Part shown: positions 13,601 through 19,595 of the stretch, piece after piece | Position numbering within the stretch: the stretch's first letter is position 1 | Layout of the letters: every line of letters starts with the position of its first letter | NCBI GenBank assembly: GCA_030426705.1 | Contig: JAUHXW010000011.1 | Span: forward strand, 1 to 19,595 | DNA: 19,595 nucleotides | Direction of reading: 5' to 3' | From: Gammaproteobacteria bacterium | Lineage (GTDB): Bacteria; Pseudomonadota; Gammaproteobacteria; Xanthomonadales; Marinicellaceae | Translations under genes and position numbers: made by a program | Notes under the pieces: generated by a model | Told to the model about the DNA's origin: nothing | The model's input: the letters and a program-made list of their open reading frames with translations, nothing else | Databases searched by the model: none

Positions 13601-14783
13601 ATGAAAAAGTGGTATATATCACCTCAATCCAACCCCCTTGAATTGGTTTTTTTATTGGCCATGTTCACTTCAATTGGTGCATTGACTATAGATTTGCAAT
13701 TACCAGCCATGCCCTTGATTTTACAATCTTTTGGTATGAATGAAGCAAATCTTCAGCAATGGATTATCACTGCCTATATGCTGGGATTTGCTGTTGCTCA
13801 AATATTTTATGGGCCCATTGCAGACAGTGTGGGTCGTCGACCTGTCTTGCTGTTTGGCTTGTTGCTTTATACCGCGGCATCGCTGATGTGTCTATTTGCT
13901 GAGTCATATTTTTGGTTTCTTGGTGCACGAGCTTTGCAAGGTGTAGGTGCAGCCGCTTGCAGAATCATGGTCAATACCATAACCCGGGATTTTTATGCAG
14001 GCAATGAGATGGCCAAAGTTACTTCATTGGTGATGATGATTTTTATTCTGGTCCCTGTGCTTGCTCCTAGTGTGGGTTATTTCATTATGAGTATAAGTGC
14101 TTGGCAAAGCATTCTTTATGTCTACGTAGGTTTTGGTTTTGTGATATTGATTTGGACATTGTTGAGGTTGCCCGAGTCGCTGGATGTCAAAAACAAACGT
14201 CCTTTAAAACTGAAACGCATCAAACTGGCTTTTATCAGAGTCATCAGAGAGCCGGTATCGATGGCTTTTGCGGTGGTTAGTGGCATTATTTTTAGTGGTT
14301 TTATGGCTTATTTGAACAGTGCCGAACAGATTTCCTTATATTTTTGGTGTGATTGCTTTGTTTTTTGGGGTGGCCGCATTCTTGAATGCCAAAATAGTAA
14401 TGAAATTTGGTGCTTTGCTTGTAACCAGATGGGCCATAATTATCATGGTATGCGGTAACCTGATCTTCTTGCTTGTGACCATGGTTTATCATGGAATACC
14501 ACCACTTTGGTTTATGATTCTCATGATGGTGGTCATTAATCTTTGTATTGGTATGGCTTATGGAAATCTGATGGCAATCGCCATGTATCCGCTGGGGGCT
14601 CATGCAGGTATGGGTGCTTCAGTCATCGGCGTGGTTTCAGCCTTATTGGCTTCAGCGTTGGGGATACTGATTTCACAACAGTTGGATACCACAGTCTTTC
14701 CTGTGGTTTTAGGCTTCTTTTTTTCCTCTTTAGTGGCCTTGTTTATGGTGACCTGGTTTGGTGGGCGCGTTCGTTTAGAATAA
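13601..14783 (+). pseudogene. Bcr/CflA-type MFS drug transporter, frameshifted
   Basis: Two overlapping frames together make one 12-helix drug:H+ antiporter. The first half (13601 to about 14332) has TIDLQLPAMP, the motif-A loop GPIADSVGRRPVL (71-83) and helix 4 QGVGAAACRI, through to GFMAYLNSAEQI. Similarity then jumps to another frame at 14331 with FPYIFGVIALFFGVAAFLNAKIVMKFG and continues to the TAA at 14781-14783. Relatives carry about eight or nine more residues between the QI and the FP. The frame change and the missing residues together fit a deletion of about 26 nt (any length equal to 2 modulo 3) near 14331. A simple one-base sequencing error would not remove residues. Without repair the product ends at 14458 after some 40 wrong residues and has only about seven helices. 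Both halves are otherwise well preserved, so the loss is recent. The substrate is unknown. Confidence 0.85.
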
Positions 14784-14839
14784 ATAGTTGTTCCTGAAAA
14801 AGTCCATCCTGGCCTTTTGCAGATACTACAAGTTGCGTT

Positions 14840-16882
14840 CTAATGAGCACGCTTTTTAAAATTCTTGCTGCGTTTACTCATGATCAGTAATTTTTGCGCT
14901 TCTCTGGCAGTGATGGGGTAACTGAGGTAGTAACCCTGAAAAGCATTGATACCAAGCGTTTGCATGGTCTCAAATTGCGCTTTGTTTTCAATACCTTCAA
15001 TGACAACTTTTTTGTCGAGCCTGTGACATAATGGCACCAGTGATTTCAGAATTTCTATATTTATTTGCTGATTTTTCCTGTCAGAAACGAAAGATCGGTC
15101 AAACTTGATCACATCAGAAGGAAATGCCTTGAGGTAATTCAGTGATGAGTAACCAGTTCCAAAGTCGTCAATGGCGACCTGTACTCCCAATTTTTTCAAT
15201 TCAGTCAAAGTGCTTTGGCCACTTTCAATGTTATGCATTGCGGTGTTTTCAGTGACTTCCAGGGTAAGATTTTCAGCATGGACTTTCTCAGTAGTGAGGC
15301 AATTTTCGATGAATTGAACCAGATGCCCGTTTTGAACAGTTTCAGCTGAAAAATTAACAGATACTTTGGCGGAAGTTGGATTGATGAACTGCCAGGATCG
15401 AATTTGTTTGATGGCTTGTTGACACACCCAATAATCCAGTTCAATCATCAATCCCAATTCCTGAACCAGTGTCAAAAAAGCATTCGGCGTCAATAGCCCT
15501 TTCTTGGGGTGGTTCCAACGTATCAAGGCTTCAAAACAAGCGATGGTATTTTCAGAAGACCAAATGGGTTGGTAGTAAATTTCAAATTGTTCTCTTTTGA
15601 AAGCCGCCCTCAGTTCATTTTCAAAAATCAAATCTGTATTCAATGAGAGGCGTAAACCCGGTTGATACAGTTGGTGTTGTTTGCCCCCGGATTGTTTTGC
15701 GAGTTGAAGGGCTTGGCTGGCCTGGTGTAATGTGATTTCTATATCCATATCGGGTTTGACTTCGGTACTTCCAGCACTCGTTTCAAGATAATAGGTGTTG
15801 TTTTTTATTTTTAAAGCGCGGGAAAATGAGTGGCGTATTTTTTTTGCTTTTTTCAATTGTTCATCGCCAAAACCACTGGAAATAATAACAAAAACATCAC
15901 CATATAATCGACCAAAAAACCGGAACCCACCAATACACAAAAATTCCAGTCGTTTCGCCAGGGTGATGATGATTTCATCACCTTTTTTAATCCCTTCAGC
16001 ATCATTGAATCTTTGCATCTGATCTATACCCAGCAAGGTTAAAGTCAGGCGGTCTTCCGGTTGTGCAACTTGTTGCCAGGTCTGCAAATGCTTGTGTAAA
16101 GCACTTTGGCTGGGCAATCCAGTCAGTCCATCTGTTTGATTCAGGTTCTGAAGTTTTTCAAATGACTGTTGCCTTCTCATGCGTTCGACTTCCAAAAGCC
16201 AAACAATCAGACTGGTAGCAATGATGGGGTACAGTAATAACTCAAACAATCCATGATACGGAGCCAGTATCATTAAGACTGCACTCTCACCAAATAGATA
16301 ATTTTCGAGGGTTAGCCACCCTAAAAAAGCCATTTCAAAGCCATAAACAAAAAAACCTATGGTGACTAACTTCTTGCCAAGCAGAGGATTGCTATCATTT
16401 CTTAAAATGTAAATGGCAGTTCCTATGCAAGCAATACCGGCGATTAAATAGCGTAAGCCAACGCGCACCAAATACCTCAAATTGGAAGCAGATGATGCTT
16501 CAGTCCAGTTTTTGAATAGAGTGACACTGGCAGCAATCAGCATGCAAACAATTAAAATTCTAATGAAGGCTTTTTTTGATATGGTGGCACCACGTACCAT
16601 TGTAATGGTGCCTGTCATCAGGAACGCAATCTGTAAATACCCCGCCAGTGAAAGCATGAATAAATTTATCAGCCGCAAAGGTGAAGAAGGATCGAGATTA
16701 TAAGTGGTGAATTGGTTACTGATATAGACAGTAATGAGGTAAATGGTAAGACAGAAGAAACTGATTGACCAGTAAAACAAATAAGTTCGTTGATAAAGTC
16801 TGGCAAAGTGCAACAGCAACCAGCCAATCAAGACAGCGCTGATGGATTGAAAAATCAGTGTGACGCTAAAATAATCCCTCAT
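14840..16882 (-). CDS. Membrane GGDEF-EAL protein, probable c-di-GMP phosphodiesterase
   Basis: A 680-residue protein starting at ATG 16880-16882. About seven hydrophobic helices occupy residues 8-230, of the 7TM sensor type. A GGDEF domain spans about 248-405, but its signature is YGDVF (327-331), so both the first glycine and the catalytic acid are lost and cyclase activity is not expected. The EAL domain (about 416-670) keeps the catalytic set: E451 in FEALIRW, N510 in SVNFS, E542 and E545 in LEVTE, DDFGTGYSSL (572-581), K593 in KFDRSF, E629 in VIEGIEN and Q649 in QGYYLSYP. The likely job is hydrolysis of c-di-GMP in response to a membrane signal, with the dead GGDEF as a possible GTP-sensing module. 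It faces the cyclase at 11789-13573 across the MFS pseudogene. The peptidase gene on the same strand ends 35 nt before it. Confidence 0.92.
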   Translation of the reverse strand: MRDYFSVTLIFQSISAVLIGWLLLHFARLYQRTYLFYWSISFFCLTIYLITVYISNQFTTYNLDPSSPLRLINLFMLSLAGYLQIAFLMTGTITMVRGATISKKAFIRILIVCMLIAASVTLFKNWTEASSASNLRYLVRVGLRYLIAGIACIGTAIYILRNDSNPLLGKKLVTIGFFVYGFEMAFLGWLTLENYLFGESAVLMILAPYHGLFELLLYPIIATSLIVWLLEVERMRRQQSFEKLQNLNQTDGLTGLPSQSALHKHLQTWQQVAQPEDRLTLTLLGIDQMQRFNDAEGIKKGDEIIITLAKRLEFLCIGGFRFFGRLYGDVFVIISSGFGDEQLKKAKKIRHSFSRALKIKNNTYYLETSAGSTEVKPDMDIEITLHQASQALQLAKQSGGKQHQLYQPGLRLSLNTDLIFENELRAAFKREQFEIYYQPIWSSENTIACFEALIRWNHPKKGLLTPNAFLTLVQELGLMIELDYWVCQQAIKQIRSWQFINPTSAKVSVNFSAETVQNGHLVQFIENCLTTEKVHAENLTLEVTENTAMHNIESGQSTLTELKKLGVQVAIDDFGTGYSSLNYLKAFPSDVIKFDRSFVSDRKNQQINIEILKSLVPLCHRLDKKVVIEGIENKAQFETMQTLGINAFQGYYLSYPITAREAQKLLIMSKRSKNFKKRAH

Positions 16883-16917
16883 AGATTTAATTACTTGCAG
16901 TCAAAATGTTTAAATAA

Positions 16918-18831
16918 TCATTCATGTGTACCGTCCAGTCTGACAATTACATCAAGTTGTTGAATCGCAATGTTGTGATAACCAGGACGAGCTTTTTGAT
17001 AAATATTCAATGCCAAATTGTGCAGTTCGTTTTTTTGCATCATTGCTTGATACAAGGGCTTAATCAGTTTAACACGGCCAATGCTGGTCAGGTAGTCAAT
17101 TAACCTGGAATAAGCAGGTTGGTATTGATTATTGATAGCGATTAAAAGCCAATCATGTGCAATTTCACTGTTTTGCCGTTGGGTCAAGTGCAAAGCAGTA
17201 TCCAGCTCCTGTAATTGAGAAAAAGTCATTTGTTTGGGTAAAGCACGAAGAAAATGCAGCCATTCCTGGGTTATCCATTCAGTTGTATTAATGTCTGTTG
17301 CTTTTATGATTCCAGTTGACCAGCGGTTTGCGCTTTGTTTAACCCGATCAAATCTTAGCGTTGACGGCGGATTGAAAAAAGCAGGCATGCCTGGTTGGTG
17401 TAACCAGGTATTGACTTGCTGTACAGTGATTTTGTCCGGGTGTTTTTTGATTAAGTTCTGTTGTAGGTATTTGATCATTTCATCGGTAGAAACACTCTTG
17501 AACGCAAAGTGATCAAAGTATTGAATCAGAAATTGGTCAAAGGCTTTCCTGCCGACTTGTTGTTCCATCCATTCAAGGAAAAAGCGCCCTTTGTCATAAC
17601 TGACAGCCGAAAAATAATCATCAGGATCGCTGGTCGATGCGGGGTTGACCAATTTTTGCATGTCTTCATTGAGGGTGTTCATTTCATCCAGTAAAGACTG
17701 ATAAGCCAATGTGGCCTCCATCATCATGCGCTCTCTGCCATGTACTGCCTCTACAATTCTGGATTCAATGTATGAAGTGAATCCTTCGTTCAACCAGGCA
17801 TCCTGCCACAAAGCATTGGTGACTAAATTTCCAGACCACGAATGGGCCAGCTCATGGGCAATCAACGAATCCAATGAACGGTCGCCAGCAATGATGGTGG
17901 GTGTGATGTGTGATAGTTTAGGGTTTTCCATGCCGCCAAAAGGGAAGCTGGGTGGTAAAACCAACAAATCATATTGCCCCCAGCGGTATTTGCCATACAT
18001 AGATTCTGTGGCTGTAATCATGGCTTCAGTGGTGGCAAATTCATAGACTGCAGCGGATAAGTCTTGTTGTTCTGCAAACACCGTTACATGTTCACTTATT
18101 TTCTGGTACTCAATGTTACCTGCGGCTAAAGCAATCAAATAAGCAGGAATCGCCTGATTCATGCTAAAAACATGCAAGCCATCAGTAGTTTTCTGGTTGT
18201 TATTATCGGCACTCATCACCACCCGCAAACCAGGTTTGATTTGAATTTTGGCATTGTAGGTCAGTCTAACAGAAGGTGTATCTTGCACAGGTATCCAGCT
18301 GCGGGCATGAATCGCTTGTGACTGAGTAAATAAATAAGGGTACTTTTTACCACTGGTTTTCTCAGGTTCCAGCCATTGTAAGCCAGAAGCTTCTGGTTTG
18401 GTTTGGTAGTGTATTTTGATGGCAGAGTGATCAGCAGGCAAATCAATGATTAACTCGGTGCCCAGTCCTGCAATGGTGTCACCTTTGCGCCATTGTATTT
18501 TCTTGTTTTTTTGTTCGACCAAGGCTTCAACTTTTTTTATTTTCAGATCTCGGGTGTCAAGAACCAAGTGTTTGGCCTCTGGATTCAAAACTGTGTATTT
18601 GACCACCACAAAACCTTCCAGAATTTTTTGCTTGAAGTTTACTTTTAACTCAAGATCCAGGTGAGTGGCTTTTACCTCATCATGTCTTGAGAAAGAAAAC
18701 ACATCTGGCCTGTGCGCATTGATGGTCTTCAACTCATTGGCACTGATTTGAGTTGTTGTTATTGAATTTTGGGTTTTTGGGTTTTGTTGGCAAGCAGCTA
18801 AAAACAAAACAAATGGCAAAATCAGTCGCAT
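16918..18831 (-). CDS. M1-family zinc aminopeptidase, lipoprotein (LTA4H-like)
   Basis: A 637-residue gluzincin peptidase that removes N-terminal amino acids. The start MRLILPFVLFLAAC is a lipoprotein signal with cysteine at 14, followed by QQ, which favours delivery to the outer membrane; the enzyme is thus periplasm-facing or surface-linked. Domains follow the leukotriene-A4-hydrolase/aminopeptidase-B plan: an N-terminal beta saddle (about 45-240), a catalytic thermolysin-like domain with GGMEN (299-303), the zinc motif HELAH (326-330) and third ligand E349 in WLNEGF, and a helical C-terminal domain to the end. The length is close to the family norm of about 610-640. The ATG at 18831 is chosen because the lipoprotein signal starts there; no Shine-Dalgarno sequence is visible. 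A peptide-scavenging or protein-turnover role is likely. Epoxide hydrolase activity cannot be judged. Confidence 0.93.
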   Translation of the reverse strand: MRLILPFVLFLAACQQNPKTQNSITTTQISANELKTINAHRPDVFSFSRHDEVKATHLDLELKVNFKQKILEGFVVVKYTVLNPEAKHLVLDTRDLKIKKVEALVEQKNKKIQWRKGDTIAGLGTELIIDLPADHSAIKIHYQTKPEASGLQWLEPEKTSGKKYPYLFTQSQAIHARSWIPVQDTPSVRLTYNAKIQIKPGLRVVMSADNNNQKTTDGLHVFSMNQAIPAYLIALAAGNIEYQKISEHVTVFAEQQDLSAAVYEFATTEAMITATESMYGKYRWGQYDLLVLPPSFPFGGMENPKLSHITPTIIAGDRSLDSLIAHELAHSWSGNLVTNALWQDAWLNEGFTSYIESRIVEAVHGRERMMMEATLAYQSLLDEMNTLNEDMQKLVNPASTSDPDDYFSAVSYDKGRFFLEWMEQQVGRKAFDQFLIQYFDHFAFKSVSTDEMIKYLQQNLIKKHPDKITVQQVNTWLHQPGMPAFFNPPSTLRFDRVKQSANRWSTGIIKATDINTTEWITQEWLHFLRALPKQMTFSQLQELDTALHLTQRQNSEIAHDWLLIAINNQYQPAYSRLIDYLTSIGRVKLIKPLYQAMMQKNELHNLALNIYQKARPGYHNIAIQQLDVIVRLDGTHE

Positions 18832-18926
18832 GGGGGCTCAATAATACAAAGCCAATATATTAAAACTTAAAGAGGTGGAAAAACAACCAACAATGTGTCT
18901 TTAAATAAGGAAAAATTGAAGAAAAA

Positions 18927-19003
18927 TGGCGGAGCGGACGGGACTCGAACCCGCGACCCCCGGCGTGACAGGCCGGTATTCTAACCAACTGAACTACCGC
19001 TCC
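18927..19003 (-). tRNA. tRNA-Asp (GTC)
   Basis: The minus strand gives a 77-nt cloverleaf: acceptor GGAGCGG paired with CCGCTCC, D-arm AGTTCAGTTGGTTAGAAT, anticodon loop CTGTCAC with anticodon GTC, T-arm GCGGGTTCGAGTCCCGT, discriminator G and an encoded CCA end (18927-18929). It differs from E. coli tRNA-Asp at only a few positions. No other tRNA or rRNA is adjacent within the window. Confidence 0.97.
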
Positions 19004-19032
19004 ACAGGGTGTTCATTTCACAAGGTGCGCGC

Positions 19033-19061
19033 ATTCTATAATAAAAAATATTTTTTGGGTA
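19033..19061 (-). promoter_or_regulatory. Candidate tRNA-Asp promoter
   Basis: On the minus strand TAGAAT (19033-19038) stands just before a GC-rich GCGCGCACC discriminator, about 30 bases ahead of the mature tRNA 5' end. The -35 region is poor (TACCCA at 19056-19061 with a 17-base spacer). A GC-rich discriminator is the usual mark of stringently controlled stable-RNA promoters. Confidence 0.4.
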
Positions 19062-19101
19062 GTTTTTTGTTGTTATTGGTCAAATTTAGCCGGCTATCTG
19101 G

Positions 19102-19130
19102 TGGGCATGATTCCGGTTCAGTGGTAGAAT
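19102..19130 (+). promoter_or_regulatory. Candidate GAPDH promoter
   Basis: TGGGCA (19102-19107), a 17-base spacer and TAGAAT (19125-19130), followed by ATGCGCCCG. Transcription would start near 19137, about 34 bases before the ATG. The -10 and discriminator resemble those of the divergent tRNA promoter 90 bases away. Confidence 0.4.
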
Positions 19131-19170
19131 ATGCGCCCGATTTCACTACAAACCTATGGCTGGAGAAGCA

Positions 19171-19595
19171 ATGACTGAAGACAACAGACCGTTACCAACT
19201 GAGTTTTTTGCGGATTGGAAAGAACGAGAAGCCCTTGCAGAAGGCATGATTCCTTTGATTGGCAGACTCTATCGTCGCAGAAATGTTTCGCTGTATATGT
19301 ACGGCAAACGCATGATCAATCAATCTGTAACAGATTTGATGAAAGCCCATCGTTTTGTACGACAGGTTGAGGCCAATGAACTCAGCGAATACGAAACGTT
19401 CCCATTCATCAAAGCCATCTCAGAATTGCCTTTGGGACCTGCTCATATCGATGTGGGCAAGATGGTTTATCGATATTTCAAAACCAACAGCTATGATGAC
19501 ATTGAACAAGCTGATGTTGATGCTTATGTGAAACAGGAATTGGCTCATTTGATTGATTCAGAAGCCAAACCTTTGGAAAAGCCACAAGATGTTGT
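19171..19595 (+). CDS. Glyceraldehyde-3-phosphate dehydrogenase, long form, 3' truncated by window edge
   Basis: The first 141 codons of a gene that runs off the window. MTEDNRPLPTEFFADWKERE, then ALAEGMIPLIGRLYRRRNVSLYMYGKRMINQSVTDLMKAHRF and SELPLGPAHIDVGKMVYRYF, match the N-terminal extension of the roughly 480-residue GAPDHs of Pseudomonas and relatives. That extension precedes the Rossmann fold, so the catalytic cysteine is not visible. The enzyme converts glyceraldehyde-3-phosphate and 1,3-bisphosphoglycerate with NAD(P) in glycolysis or gluconeogenesis; the long form is often the gluconeogenic or second enzyme. The start is ATG 19171 because GGAG lies 5-8 nt ahead of it. An in-frame ATG at 19156 is possible and adds five residues, but it has no ribosome site. 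Confidence 0.85.
   Translation, partial: MTEDNRPLPTEFFADWKEREALAEGMIPLIGRLYRRRNVSLYMYGKRMINQSVTDLMKAHRFVRQVEANELSEYETFPFIKAISELPLGPAHIDVGKMVYRYFKTNSYDDIEQADVDAYVKQELAHLIDSEAKPLEKPQDV

Noticed and set aside
18832..18926. Possible promoter and hairpin upstream of the M1 peptidase
   Set aside because: Only AT-rich near-matches (TTGTTT, 18 bases, TAATAT on the minus strand) and a loose TTAAAGA/TCTTTAA pair with a 23-base loop; such matches are expected by chance in this composition.
18926..19174. 82-residue plus-strand open frame over the tRNA
   Set aside because: It is the antisense of tRNA-Asp followed by promoter DNA; its first residues are the well-known false peptide (ERTGLEPATPGVTGRYSNQLNYRS) produced from such tRNAs.
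1..19595. CRISPR array, toxin-antitoxin, prophage or insertion sequence
   Set aside because: No regularly spaced direct repeats, transposase, integrase or phage genes were found. The XRE/membrane pair was considered as a toxin-antitoxin system, but the partner is a four-helix protein of a type known beside such regulators, not a toxin I recognise.

Overview
The window reads as chromosomal DNA of a fairly AT-rich gammaproteobacterium. The signs are a tRNA-Asp very close to the E. coli sequence, a long-form glyceraldehyde-3-phosphate dehydrogenase of the Pseudomonas type, an SO_0444-type Cu/Zn exporter, an RND efflux pair and a lipoprotein M1 peptidase. A Marinicella-like marine genus is a guess, not a demonstrated assignment. 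Many starts have no clear Shine-Dalgarno sequence.

Layout. (1) 1-1587: the 3' part of a CNNM/DUF21-CBS membrane protein overlaps a small SnoaL-like protein, followed by an unknown 96-residue protein. (2) 1588-1940: a gene-poor scar. It holds a palindromic repeat and two adjoining gene fragments, one from a fructosamine-kinase gene (minus strand) and one from the C-terminus of a CNNM protein (plus strand). Both have fuller relatives in this window. (3) 1941-6304: an RND efflux operon (adaptor, then permease, 4-nt overlap). It meets a 5'-truncated fructosamine-kinase-like gene tail to tail at 6301-7059. (4) 7119-9361: an aldehyde dehydrogenase followed by two small unrecognised membrane proteins in a tight run. 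(5) 9444-10220: a leftward pair of a small four-helix membrane protein and a short XRE regulator. Its upstream region carries a strong promoter, two GACAT-type palindromes and a 66-bp inverted repeat. (6) 10221-11270: the SO_0444-family metal exporter, running divergently. (7) 11271-11788: non-coding DNA built from recurring short palindromic words. (8) 11789-16882: a TPR-GGDEF diguanylate cyclase, a frameshifted Bcr/CflA-type MFS transporter, and on the opposite strand a membrane protein with a degenerate GGDEF and an intact EAL domain. (9) 16918-19595: an M1 aminopeptidase lipoprotein, tRNA-Asp, and the start of a GAPDH gene.

How the parts may work together. The RND operon, the SO_0444 exporter and the former MFS transporter are all export functions. 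The two GGDEF/EAL proteins probably oppose each other in c-di-GMP turnover. The XRE/membrane-protein pair looks autoregulated. The sequence does not show one large novel system. The points most worth a second look are the operator region at 10086-10151, the composite pseudogene scar at 1664-1784, the modular palindromic repeats, the damaged fructosamine-kinase and MFS genes, and the two small membrane proteins behind the aldehyde dehydrogenase.
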